Below, piece by piece: positions 16,493 through 24,484 of a stretch of 36,767 nt of DNA. The DNA is taken from positions 1 to 36,767 of the forward strand of contig JAJRRL010000027.1 of the NCBI GenBank assembly GCA_024279495.1, in the 5' to 3' direction. The translations under genes and the position numbers were made by a program. This stretch comes from Gammaproteobacteria bacterium (GTDB lineage Bacteria > Pseudomonadota > Gammaproteobacteria > JAJRRL01). The notes under the pieces were generated by a model, which had not been told where the DNA came from, made no database searches, and worked only from the letters and a program-made list of their open reading frames with translations. Each line of letters opens with the position of its first letter. Within the stretch, counting starts at the first letter, position 1.

Positions 16493-17134
16493 ATGATGGT
16501 TAAATTCACACAGAAGATATGCTTGGCCTCTTTGTTAGGCTTAGCAGCAAGCACTGCAATGGCAAACGACATGTCACTAAAGAATATGTCAGAGCAAGTG
16601 ATGCCTGTTATTTATGAGCTCGCCTGTTATCACGGTGATCAGATGGTAGAGTATTCTCAGCAGTATGAGACCATTATTCCAGCTCATGGTGGTGTACATG
16701 TGCCTGTTAACGCCGATGAACACGGGTGCGAGCAAGCTGGTGTTGTGATTAAAGCGGTTGGCGTGGGTTCTTTTGATCACCTTGTGGCCCCTGCTAGTTC
16801 AGAAGATATGACTGATCCTATGCACGATCCTATGACAGATACTGATCCTATGCATGATCCTATGACTGATACTGATCCTATGCACGATCCTATGACAGAT
16901 ACTGATCCTATGCATGATCCTATGACAGACACAGATCCTGTGCATGATCCAGTAGTTGACCCTGTGCATCATGACGATAATGTGTATCACGTGAATGCAC
17001 ATTGGGAATATTTACCCGAAGATTCTACTCAATTTGCACAAACTCCAGGTTGCTGGGTTGCTGTAAGCCAAGAGCACACCCACGGTAGCATTGACTTGAT
17101 GAATCTGGTCATGGGAACATTACTTGCCACGTAG
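16493..17134 (+). CDS. Secreted protein with Asp/Met/His decapeptide repeats
   Basis: 213 residues with a signal peptide (cleavage near TAMAN, residue 25). The middle (about 106-158) consists of four perfect D-P-M-H-D-P-M-T-D-T units plus degenerate ones ending in D-P-V-H-H-D-D. It is flanked by two globular-looking parts containing cysteines (45, 79, 187) and histidines. The acid, methionine and histidine spacing would suit divalent-metal or copper binding, but no known family is recognised. It is the only plus-strand gene among the minus genes here and has its own terminator. The ATG doublet at 16493/16496 leaves the exact start open by one codon. Confidence 0.7.
   Translation: MMVKFTQKICLASLLGLAASTAMANDMSLKNMSEQVMPVIYELACYHGDQMVEYSQQYETIIPAHGGVHVPVNADEHGCEQAGVVIKAVGVGSFDHLVAPASSEDMTDPMHDPMTDTDPMHDPMTDTDPMHDPMTDTDPMHDPMTDTDPVHDPVVDPVHHDDNVYHVNAHWEYLPEDSTQFAQTPGCWVAVSQEHTHGSIDLMNLVMGTLLAT
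16814..16954 (+). repeat. 30-bp coding tandem repeat
   Basis: Four complete 30-base units (16814-16933) and a partial fifth. They differ only at synonymous positions (CACGAT or CATGAT, ACAGAT or ACTGAT), so the array has been kept in frame. Copy number is likely to vary between strains. Confidence 0.9.
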
Positions 17135-17166
17135 TACAGAAAGCCCTCTTTATTAATTAGTTAGTA

Positions 17167-17202
17167 ACACACCCTTTGCTTAAGCAGGAGGTGTGTTTTT
17201 TT
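17167..17202 (+). terminator. Rho-independent terminator after the repeat-protein gene
   Basis: Stem ACACACC/GGTGTGT with an inner TGCTTAAGCA self-complementary element, followed by a run of seven Ts, 33 bases after the stop codon. Confidence 0.85.
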
Positions 17203-17430
17203 GTGGGTGATAAAAGCTTCGGGCTTTCTAATGTTTTAGTCCGCAGGTCACGTGTGCAACATTAAAAGTAACGCGGTAAGAAATTTTTTTTGAAACACAC
17301 TTAGACTTGTTGAGTGCTATTTTGACTTGGTATAATCCACCCGGAAAGCGCATGATTGTTTTATCGCTATCTAAACTGCCAGCCTGGAGATCTTCTTGAA
17401 TACAATGAAGAAGGTTCTTAAGAGATGCGT

Positions 17431-17877
17431 TTAAGCGTCGACAAGTTCAGATTCTTTTGGCACTGAAAATTCTCTGTTTGGTAATAAGTTTTCTGAAAAC
17501 GCGCCAGGGAGTAGAGTACCTAAACGGTATTGTGAATAAGTGCCATCAGGGGTGGTCAGTGTGACTAAGCAGCGGTCATCAGCAAATTCTTTTAGAATTT
17601 GTCGGCATGCGCCACAAGGTGGGCACACGCTAGGGCCTGGCCCTAACACGAGTACTTCGGCAATCTCTTGTTCGCCAGCGCTTACCATACCTGCTACAGC
17701 ACTTTTTTCAGCACAACTGGTGAGAGAGTAAGAGACGTTTTCTACGTTGACTCCGCGGTGGATCGTTCCCTTTTTTGTTCGAATGACACAGGCAACATGG
17801 AAACCAGAATAAGGAGCATACGCATTAGAAGTTAGCACGCAGGCATATTCGAAAAGATCTTGAGGGAATGGTTGCAT
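17431..17877 (-). CDS. cdd: Cytidine deaminase
   Basis: 148 residues from the ATG at 17877 (AGGAG 8 bases upstream); earlier in-frame starts add a non-conserved arginine-rich tail. It catalyses cytidine/deoxycytidine to uridine/deoxyuridine in pyrimidine salvage. The zinc site is clear: the S-C-A-E-K motif (with the catalytic Glu) and PCGACRQ. The small 'homotetrameric' form is indicated by length and the third-cysteine CAE arrangement. It follows the HAD-GlmR gene by 126 bases in the same direction; a nucleotidase-like domain in that neighbour and this deaminase could cooperate in pyrimidine turnover (inference). Confidence 0.93.
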   Translation of the reverse strand: MQPFPQDLFEYACVLTSNAYAPYSGFHVACVIRTKKGTIHRGVNVENVSYSLTSCAEKSAVAGMVSAGEQEIAEVLVLGPGPSVCPPCGACRQILKEFADDRCLVTLTTPDGTYSQYRLGTLLPGAFSENLLPNREFSVPKESELVDA

Positions 17878-18003
17878 AAGGCGTCTCCTTGCTAATGTAG
17901 TCACTTTACATCGCAGTTTGGCACAGCGCAACAGGTATCTCAAGTTGTTTTTTTTGTATTTTATGTTTCTTTAGAGGCGTCGCTTTTGTGTCGCAGTTAA
18001 GCG

Positions 18004-19674
18004 CTAGTATGCAAGCAAACTCATAATAAGTTCCGCTAATTTATCTGGGTCGTGCTGTAGGAGGTTTTGTTTTTCCCATAGTTCTTCTACTTCGTCTTCT
18101 TGTTTAATGAGATCACCAAAGCAAAGGCGCGATGTGTTTGAAGAGTTATCACTGATAAGCACAGGAGAAGCATGTTGTTTTTCTAAGGGGGCTAGTAAGT
18201 GATCTGGTACATCTCCCTTGTGGATGAGAATCGCATCGATGATATTTTCAGATAGATAGTGCTCGATAGCTTGCACATGATCATCGACAGTATATTGATG
18301 TGTTTGGCATGGTTGCGTGACTAAGTTACACACATATATTTTTTTAGCTTTACTGTTACAAATAGCTTCTTTTACACCGTCAACTAAAACGTTAGATAAA
18401 ATGCTTGTGTATAAACCACCAGGGCCAAGTACAATGGCATCGGCCTCTTGAATAGCTAATAAAACAGCTGGGCTAGCAGGAGCAGCTTCACTTAAGCGAA
18501 TGTGTTGAATCGGACTTCTTTCATGAACATTAGGGTTGTCTGAAGCAACGATGTCACATTCGTTATCTAACCATTGTCCATCTTTAAGTTGCGCTTGAAT
18601 GTGAACGTTGGCAGGTGAGCTAGGAAGGACAGTGCCATCAATTTGCAATAAACGTGATAGTTCTTCTATTGCTTTATTAAAAGAGCCTGTCATTTGTGTG
18701 AGTGCAGCAATTAACAAATTACCAATGGGATGGCCTTTTAAATTGCCACGATCAAAACGATATTGCAGTAAAGCTGTGAGTGTGTCATCCCCGGTTGCTA
18801 AAGCTGCTAAACAATTTCGTATGTCTCCAGGAGGAGCCATATCGAATAAATTGCGTAGACGACCAGAGCTTCGCCCGGCATCTGTTACGGCAATGATGCC
18901 GGTGAGTTCGGTGTGATAAGGTCTTAAGCCTTTTAATAAAGCAGGAACACCTGTTCCGCCACCAACGACAACTATTTTTTTACGAACTCGTTTGTTTAGC
19001 GATGTTAGTAAGGCTGGAAGTTCAGACAATGCATTGATGTTGTGATCTGCTGTTTCCCAATCCTTGCTTGGCTTGAGTGAACGATAGGCGCCATGATGAA
19101 AACGAATAGTAGTCATCCCCAACTGATTTCCAATTTTTATTTCAGAAAAAATACGATCGCCTACGACAGCAATTTTATCGGGAGCAAGATTGAAGTTAGT
19201 TGCTGCTGCAAGAAAGCGTTCACGTTTACTTAATTTATCAGACACATCATCAATGAGGATGCAGTCAAACGCATTGCTTAAACCGAGGAGTCGAATTTTA
19301 TTACGTTGCCTTTCTCGAACGCCAGTTGTCACCAAAATAAGTTTGTAGTCGTTTCGTAAATGAGTGAGTGTGTCTAACACATCAGGAAACAGAGAAATGT
19401 CTCTGTCTATCGCTGGTATGTTGTAAGCACTCATACCATGATCGAGCAAACACTCTTTGTTAGGTCCAAAATAATTCATCACCGCTTCAATAGGATGAAT
19501 TCTTTTTTCTGTTTGTTGATACGTTTTTAAAAAATGCTTTGCCTCTTGCAAGCTTGCTTTTAATCCGGCATCAACCATTGCATCTAGAGCTCGCTCAATG
19601 GCTGCTTGTGTCAATGTGTTTGTGCAATCATAAAGAGTATCATCAAGATCAAAAATAATAGCTTCGATGGGCAT
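18004..19674 (-). CDS. Fusion of HAD hydrolase and GlmR/YvcK (CofD-like) domain
   Basis: 556 residues from the ATG at 19674, which lies 4 bases after the glmS stop with GGAG overlapping it. Residues about 1-215 form a HAD phosphatase of the pyrimidine-5'-nucleotidase type: motif I DLDDT (9-13), motif II VTTG, motif IV GDRIFSE (172-178). Residues about 230-545 form a YvcK/GlmR domain: GGGTG (238-242), the PPGDIRNCL loop, GNLL, and LGPGGLYTSI. The usual T-D-D-G-G-S-S-G motif reads TDAGRSSG here, which may alter ligand binding. GlmR binds UDP-GlcNAc and stimulates GlmS in Bacillus, and the glmS coupling fits such a role. Separate HAD and YvcK genes are the norm. Confidence 0.88.
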   Translation of the reverse strand: MPIEAIIFDLDDTLYDCTNTLTQAAIERALDAMVDAGLKASLQEAKHFLKTYQQTEKRIHPIEAVMNYFGPNKECLLDHGMSAYNIPAIDRDISLFPDVLDTLTHLRNDYKLILVTTGVRERQRNKIRLLGLSNAFDCILIDDVSDKLSKRERFLAAATNFNLAPDKIAVVGDRIFSEIKIGNQLGMTTIRFHHGAYRSLKPSKDWETADHNINALSELPALLTSLNKRVRKKIVVVGGGTGVPALLKGLRPYHTELTGIIAVTDAGRSSGRLRNLFDMAPPGDIRNCLAALATGDDTLTALLQYRFDRGNLKGHPIGNLLIAALTQMTGSFNKAIEELSRLLQIDGTVLPSSPANVHIQAQLKDGQWLDNECDIVASDNPNVHERSPIQHIRLSEAAPASPAVLLAIQEADAIVLGPGGLYTSILSNVLVDGVKEAICNSKAKKIYVCNLVTQPCQTHQYTVDDHVQAIEHYLSENIIDAILIHKGDVPDHLLAPLEKQHASPVLISDNSSNTSRLCFGDLIKQEDEVEELWEKQNLLQHDPDKLAELIMSLLAY

Positions 19675-19678
19675 GTCT

Positions 19679-21472
19679 TTACTCCACGGTAACTGATTTT
19701 GCGAGGTTGCGAGGTTTATCAATATTGCAATCACGATAGACAGCAATATGATACGCAAGTAATTGAAGGGGTACCACTGTTACAAAGGGAAGTAGCTCTG
19801 TAGGTAGAGCGGGTACGGCAATCATATGATCGCATTGCGATCGGAGATGCTCATCCCCAGCTAAGCCAATGGCAATAACTTTTCCCCGCCGGGCTTTGAT
19901 CTCTGCAATATTTGCCAACACTTTTTCATAGGTGTGGTCTTGAATCGCAATGACCACAACAGGCATTTCTTCGTCGATTAAAGCGATGGGCCCGTGCTTC
20001 ATTTCTGCTGCGGGGTATCCTTCCGCATGCACATAAGAGACCTCTTTCAGCTTTAAAGCACCCTCTAGGGCAATTGGGAAGTGTAGACCTCGCCCTAGAT
20101 ACAAGGCGTTGTTGTGATGCTGATAATCGGCGGCGATGGCTTTAATCTCAGAATCTGCTTTCAGCGCTTTTTTAACCGCTTCTGGCACCTGACGAAGAGC
20201 AAGGTGCTTTTCATCGCAACTATTTGAATTTAAAAGGTTTTTTCTTTCGGCTAGCCATAATGCAATCTGATAAAGCACGGTGAGCTGCGTGGTAAAAGCT
20301 TTTGTTGAGGCAACACCTATTTCCATACCGGCATGAGTGGGACATACAGTATCTGCCATTCGAGTAAGCGTGCTGCCTGGTGTGTTGCACAAGGCAATGA
20401 CAGTGGCCCCTTTTTCTTTGGCAACGCTGACGGCAGCATTTGTATCGGCTGTTTCACCACTTTGACTGATTGCAATGATACAGTCATTCGAATAAATGAG
20501 AGGATCGCGATAGCGAAATTCAGAGGCGTATTCAACTTCGACAGGGATTTTAGCTAAGTTTTCTAGCCAATATTCCGCGACTAATCCTGCATGCCAGCTG
20601 GTGCCACAGCCAAGGATAATGATACGCTTTAAGTTTTGAACAAAAGGCATAGGAAGAAGTGGCTGCTCGCGATCCCAGGCTTGGGTCGTACGATGAATCA
20701 CAGCCGCTTGTTCATCCATTTCTTGGCGCATGAAGTGATCGTATCCCTCTTTTTTGTGGGCGCTGCTCTGACTGCTAATTGGTTCAGCGTGAATAGGAAT
20801 ACTCTCTCCTGACCCATTGTAGAGATGCATCCCTGTCGCATCTGCTACCAAAAGCTGCTCGTCTTCGAGGTAAATGCCTTCTTCGCAGCATCTTGATAAA
20901 GCAAAGGTATCGGAGGCAATCCATTGACGTGTACCATCTGTGCCTGCAACCACAGGAGATCCTTGTCTATAAGCTAACAGGCAATCGTCTCTTGAGTCGA
21001 TGACAAGCAAGGCAAAGCGCCCGGAGAGGCGAGAAGCAACTTGGCGTAGGGCTTCTGTTAATGATAAGCCACCTTTACAGGCCTCATCGAGTAAATGAGC
21101 CACTACCTCGGTGTCGGTGTCAGATTTAAAGGAGATATGCGGCAAAGAGTCTTTGAGGGACTGATAGTTATTAATGATTCCGTTATGGACGACAGCGATT
21201 TTGCCATCAACGCTAGTGTGAGGATGTGCATTGGCGATAGTTGGTTCGCCGTGAGTGCTCCAGCGGGTGTGACCAATGGCCAAAGAGGAGGAGATAGTTG
21301 GTAATTGAGGTGATTCAGGCACTAAACCTATGTCTCTGACAACGTGTAGTTCTTGCCCTGATTGAAGAGCGATGCCCCAAGAGTCGTATCCACGGTAAGA
21401 TAAATCTTGTAAGCCCTTGATAACGCTTGATGCGACTTCTGGATGGCCGCGGGTTCCGAATAATCCACACAT
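19679..21472 (-). CDS. glmS: Glutamine-fructose-6-phosphate aminotransferase
   Basis: 597 residues from the ATG at 21472, so that Cys2 becomes the N-terminal nucleophile after Met removal (MCGLFG); a longer frame to 21547 is rejected for this reason. The enzyme makes glucosamine-6-phosphate from fructose-6-phosphate and glutamine, the first step to UDP-GlcNAc. The glutaminase domain (1-215) has YRGYDS, GHTRWSTHG and NGIINN. Two SIS domains follow (GCGTSWHAG, SQSGETADT, STKAFTTQ; then GRGLHFPIALEGALKLKE), and the C-terminus ends KPRNLAKSVTVE. It is followed at once by the HAD-GlmR gene. A probable promoter lies at 21518-21547. Confidence 0.97.
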   Translation of the reverse strand: MCGLFGTRGHPEVASSVIKGLQDLSYRGYDSWGIALQSGQELHVVRDIGLVPESPQLPTISSSLAIGHTRWSTHGEPTIANAHPHTSVDGKIAVVHNGIINNYQSLKDSLPHISFKSDTDTEVVAHLLDEACKGGLSLTEALRQVASRLSGRFALLVIDSRDDCLLAYRQGSPVVAGTDGTRQWIASDTFALSRCCEEGIYLEDEQLLVADATGMHLYNGSGESIPIHAEPISSQSSAHKKEGYDHFMRQEMDEQAAVIHRTTQAWDREQPLLPMPFVQNLKRIIILGCGTSWHAGLVAEYWLENLAKIPVEVEYASEFRYRDPLIYSNDCIIAISQSGETADTNAAVSVAKEKGATVIALCNTPGSTLTRMADTVCPTHAGMEIGVASTKAFTTQLTVLYQIALWLAERKNLLNSNSCDEKHLALRQVPEAVKKALKADSEIKAIAADYQHHNNALYLGRGLHFPIALEGALKLKEVSYVHAEGYPAAEMKHGPIALIDEEMPVVVIAIQDHTYEKVLANIAEIKARRGKVIAIGLAGDEHLRSQCDHMIAVPALPTELLPFVTVVPLQLLAYHIAVYRDCNIDKPRNLAKSVTVE

Positions 21473-21517
21473 GGGATAATAGCTCCTGAAAAGTGGGAGG
21501 GTGAAGGGAGTGGTTCC

Positions 21518-21547
21518 AGTATACTCGATCTGTTTAAACAGATCCAA
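21518..21547 (-). promoter_or_regulatory. Probable glmS promoter with palindromic spacer
   Basis: On the minus strand, -35 TTGGAT (21542-21547) and -10 TATACT (21518-21523) are separated by 18 bases. An 18-base perfect palindrome, GATCTGTTTAAACAGATC (21527-21544), fills nearly the whole spacer and overlaps the -35. It looks like an operator; MerR-type regulators use such long palindromic spacers. The expected start of transcription is about 40 bases before the glmS ATG. Confidence 0.6.
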
Positions 21548-21630
21548 AAAATGATCAATATAGGACTCAACACCTACCCCTCTAGGTTACCCCCTTAAGG
21601 AGCTTGAAGAGTTTTCAGAGTTCTTCAGAA

Positions 21631-21646
21631 TGTTTCATGTGAAACA
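21631..21646. other. parS-like site (ParB binding)
   Basis: TGTTTCATGTGAAACA differs from the chromosomal parS consensus TGTTNCACGTGAAACA at one position. It lies in the gap between recF and glmS, beside the replication genes, where parS sites normally cluster. Confidence 0.75.
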
Positions 21647-21703
21647 ATCAGGGTGATTTTGACTCATTAAGGCGCATAATAAGGCCATAAAAAAGGCAAA
21701 GTC

Positions 21704-22801
21704 TCATATTTCTTCCACTTTACAGCTTATTTCCCCTGACTCAACCTGGTATAGTTTTCCATCAAGCCCCCCTTCTACCCCAGCAAGAAAGGAAGGATCT
21801 ATGCAGGTGATAAGGGTTTGAGAATCCAGTTCTTGCAGAATTTTAAGCAAAGAATGTTGGGCGTGGTCGTCTAGCTCAGCTGTTAAGTCATCAAGAAGGA
21901 CGATAGCGCTTTTGCCAGTGTGTTGTTTTAAGTAGTCTACTTGAGCTAAGTGAAGAGCGACCATTGCGAGCTTTTGCTGCCCTTGAGACAACACCTGAGA
22001 GGCTGGTTGATCTTTATAAAACACCTGAAAATCAGCTTTCTGAGGGCCTAGGCGTGTATAACCCAGCATGCAGTCGCGTTTATAGGAGCTCCGCAAGCTA
22101 TCAAGCAAGGAGCTCTCTTCTGGCCATCCGCGCTCATAGCGTATATCTAGTTCACAGGAATGATTTAGCCTTAGGAGGTATTTTGAAAAAAGTTCTTTAA
22201 TATCAGTGTGTTGAGACCGTCTCAGAGTGTCAATTTTCTCTGAAAGCTCGACGATAGGGATATCCCAAGCATGAACCTCTTGAGGATGAGAATGCTTCTT
22301 CAAAGAAGCATTACGTTGCTTTAATAGTTTTTGCCAATGTTGCCAGCTTACATGGAAGGAGGGTTCCACGTGAAACAAGCCCCAGTTAAAGAAAGAGCGC
22401 CGCAATTTAGGACCATCTGTAAAGAAGCGATAGCTATGGGTTCCTATCAATTGAGCAGGAAGCTGCTTCGCTAGCTCTCCTAGAGAACAGGTGTTGTTGT
22501 CTAGAGTAATGACGCTTCGGCCAGAGCGATGTTTTTGCATCATGATTTCTTTTTTTTGACCTGTAGAGTCAACAATTTTTGCTGATACGGCGAAACCAGT
22601 CTTTTCGTGCTGAATTAGCTGAGTTATTTGATTGCTTCGCCATGATTTTCCCGTAGAGAGAGTATAAATCGCTTCAAGAAGGCTGCTTTTCCCAGCGCCA
22701 TTGCCACCCCAAAACAGGTGCATTAAGAGGCCCTCAAGGTCGATTTCCTGCTCTTCTATATTTCGGAACTGCCGAATAACAAGCTGTTGGATTCGACACA
22801 T
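21704..22801 (-). CDS. recF: DNA replication and repair protein RecF
   Basis: 365 residues. SMC-like ATPase that loads RecA at gaps together with RecO and RecR. Visible motifs: Walker A GGNGAGKSS (32-40), the ABC-type signature LSQGQQKLAMVALHLAQ, and Walker B VLLDDLTAELD near residue 310. The N-terminal L-x-x-x-x-F-R-N pattern (LVIRQFRN) is typical. It starts 15 bases after dnaN, conserving the dnaA-dnaN-recF order, but glmS follows where gyrB is often found. A parS-like sequence lies within the gene. Confidence 0.96.
   Translation of the reverse strand: MCRIQQLVIRQFRNIEEQEIDLEGLLMHLFWGGNGAGKSSLLEAIYTLSTGKSWRSNQITQLIQHEKTGFAVSAKIVDSTGQKKEIMMQKHRSGRSVITLDNNTCSLGELAKQLPAQLIGTHSYRFFTDGPKLRRSFFNWGLFHVEPSFHVSWQHWQKLLKQRNASLKKHSHPQEVHAWDIPIVELSEKIDTLRRSQHTDIKELFSKYLLRLNHSCELDIRYERGWPEESSLLDSLRSSYKRDCMLGYTRLGPQKADFQVFYKDQPASQVLSQGQQKLAMVALHLAQVDYLKQHTGKSAIVLLDDLTAELDDHAQHSLLKILQELDSQTLITCIDPSFLAGVEGGLDGKLYQVESGEISCKVEEI
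22362..22377. other. Second parS-like site, inside recF
   Basis: GGTTCCACGTGAAACA matches parS (TGTTNCACGTGAAACA) except for the first base. It contains the central CACGTG and the complete GTGAAACA half, and lies 731 bases from the other copy. Confidence 0.65.
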
Positions 22802-22816
22802 AATAAACTCTCTAGC

Positions 22817-23941
22817 CTATAGGCGCATTGGCATGATAACAAATAAACTGCGAACACCTGTTTCATTATCTGTGCTCGACTCGAATAGAACGCTTTGGTC
22901 TGGACCATTTAGTGATAGTGTCATTGGACCTGAGGGAATGGTTTGGAGCGTATCTAGTAAGTACTTGATATTAAAGCCAATGTTCATGTTTTCCAGATCG
23001 TAATCGATAGGGATACTTTCTTCTGCAGATTCCAATTGTGGGTTATTGGCAGTGATGGTTAGCATGCCTTTGCTGAACTCAAAACGAATGGCTTTGTGTT
23101 TTTCGCTACAAAGAATCATGACTCGCTGTAGGGCTTCTTTGAGTTGGTCTCGATCTAAGGCGAGTGAAATGTCAGTTTTCTTTGGTATCACACGGCTATA
23201 GTCAGGAAAACGCCCGTCGATCAGTTTTGATAGGAAAGAAAAGTGAGGGCTTGAGATAGCGATGTGGTTTTTGCCCACGCGAATGGTGACGGATTCATCG
23301 CTGTCAGATAGAAGGCGTAAGAGCTCCATGACGCCTTTTCTAGGTATGATGATGTGAATGTCTTCGCTAGTTGGCGCGTTGTCTATCCAGGCTTTTGCCA
23401 GGCGATGACCATCCGTTGCTGCTGCGATCAGAGTATTGTCGATAGTTGTTAGTAGCAGCCCATTAAGGTAATAACGAACGTCTTGCTGAGCCATAAAGGC
23501 TTGAGTTTGCTGGAGTAGAGACTTTAAAGCCGTCTGAGAGAGTGTGAACTCAACGTCTGCACTTTCACGTTCGATGGTTGGGAAATCTTCAGCAGGCAAG
23601 GTGCTCAGCGTAAATCGGCTTTTTCCTGAGCGTAGCACAACGCTTTCCTTTTCTTGATAAAGCTCGATGGCAGCATTATCGGGCAAGGCTCGGCAAATAT
23701 CGACCAACTTTCGGCCAGGAAGGGTCAGGCGAATAGTTTCAACAGGTGTTTGGGAGATGAAGAGCGCTTCACCCATCAGCTCAACTTCAGAATCTGTTCC
23801 AATAAAGGACACAGAATTATCTTCTATTGTCATTTGCACGTTGGATAAAATAGGCATGGTTTGTTTTTTTTCAACAACCCCGATGACTTTTTGCAAGGGG
23901 CCTAGCAGGCAGTCTCTAGTGAGATGGATTGGGTTGGTCAT
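22817..23941 (-). CDS. dnaN: DNA polymerase III beta sliding clamp
   Basis: 374 residues, close to the usual 366. Three repeated clamp folds are apparent. Recognisable blocks include the start (LLGPLQKVIGVVEKKQTMPILSNV), GTDSEVEL, FPTIE, the central RYYLNGLLL...ATDGHRLA, FPDYSRVIP, and the C-terminal MPMRL that shapes the partner-binding pocket. It forms the ring that tethers polymerase III. It is placed between dnaA and recF as in most bacteria, but 543 bases of repeats and a terminator-like hairpin separate it from dnaA, so it is probably transcribed from its own promoter. Confidence 0.97.
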   Translation of the reverse strand: MTNPIHLTRDCLLGPLQKVIGVVEKKQTMPILSNVQMTIEDNSVSFIGTDSEVELMGEALFISQTPVETIRLTLPGRKLVDICRALPDNAAIELYQEKESVVLRSGKSRFTLSTLPAEDFPTIERESADVEFTLSQTALKSLLQQTQAFMAQQDVRYYLNGLLLTTIDNTLIAAATDGHRLAKAWIDNAPTSEDIHIIIPRKGVMELLRLLSDSDESVTIRVGKNHIAISSPHFSFLSKLIDGRFPDYSRVIPKKTDISLALDRDQLKEALQRVMILCSEKHKAIRFEFSKGMLTITANNPQLESAEESIPIDYDLENMNIGFNIKYLLDTLQTIPSGPMTLSLNGPDQSVLFESSTDNETGVRSLFVIMPMRL

Positions 23942-23961
23942 AAGGAAACTTCCTAGCCGTT

Positions 23962-23995
23962 AAAAAGCCCTTATTCTAAAGAGGATTTAAGGGCT
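23962..23995 (-). terminator. Terminator-like hairpin just upstream of dnaN
   Basis: On the minus strand AGCCCTTA pairs perfectly with TAAGGGCT around a 14-base loop and is followed by TTTTAA. The structure ends about 20 bases before the dnaN ATG and just before its AGGAAG ribosome binding site. It can stop dnaA read-through; if the dnaN promoter is upstream it would act as an attenuator. Confidence 0.65.
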
Positions 23996-24155
23996 AGTCC
24001 AGTCAATAATGCGTGAAATGTAAGTGGGATTTAAGCCTTGTCTGCTGCCTTGACGGAGTTTTGGCATGTATTAGTGTGTATATACAGAATTGTGTGTCGA
24101 GCATTGAGGCTTAATCTTTATACATTTTTGTTTTCAAAAGCAGTTTTCAGAACTA

Positions 24156-24314
24156 AGCTCACGGTAATGCTGGGCTTGGATCTTGAAAGATCGCTAGTTG
24201 TTGCTTCGTAACAACGGATCAAGCCTGGGTCCCCGACGTCACTGCGTTGCCTTCGGGTGACACGTGGTTGGGGCTAGCTTTGATCCCGTTCGTGCGAAGC
24301 ACGGGCTAAGGATC
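24156..24314 (+). repeat. Dispersed hairpin repeat, copy A
   Basis: Contains CTCACGGTAATGCTG, GAAAGATCGCTAGTTGTT, a hairpin (24197-24215, arms GTTGTTGC/GTAACAAC), then CAAGCCTGGGTCCCC, an inverted GTCAC/GTGAC pair, and a second hairpin module TAGCTTTGATCC...CTAAGGATCT with arms CGTGC/GCACG (24291-24303). Related copies occur at 24354 and across 34009-34632. Confidence 0.85.
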
Positions 24315-24353
24315 TATATGAACTTTAATTTCTCAAATCTATCTGCAGATTTA

Positions 24354-24434
24354 AACTCACGGTAATGCTGAGGCTGGATCTTGAAAGATCGCTAGTTGTT
24401 ACTTCGTAACAACGAATCAAGCCAGGGTCCTTTG
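24354..24434 (+). repeat. Dispersed hairpin repeat, copy B
   Basis: Shorter copy with the same ACTCACGGTAATGCTG start and GAAAGATCGCTAGTTGTTAC. Its hairpin (24395-24413) has perfect arms GTTGTTAC/GTAACAAC. It then diverges after CAAGCCAGGGTCC. Confidence 0.85.
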
Positions 24435-24484
24435 GCTCCTCTGGTCAAGCAGGAGGACGTTCGCTTTGCTCCGCTTACGCTTTT

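Larger units (their letters stand above)
23942..24484. other. dnaA-dnaN intergenic region rich in repeats
   Basis: 543 bases without a supported gene. From the dnaN side: a terminator-like hairpin, about 130 AT-rich bases (likely dnaN promoter region), then two copies of a dispersed hairpin repeat (24156-24314 and 24354-24434) and further inverted repeats up to the dnaA stop. No perfect DnaA box is seen here. Confidence 0.7.

Noticed and set aside
17310-17336. Plus-strand promoter TTGAGT...TATAAT downstream of the repeat-protein gene
   Set aside because: The spacer is only 15 bases and no gene follows before the converging cdd. A small RNA or antisense transcript cannot be excluded but is unsupported.
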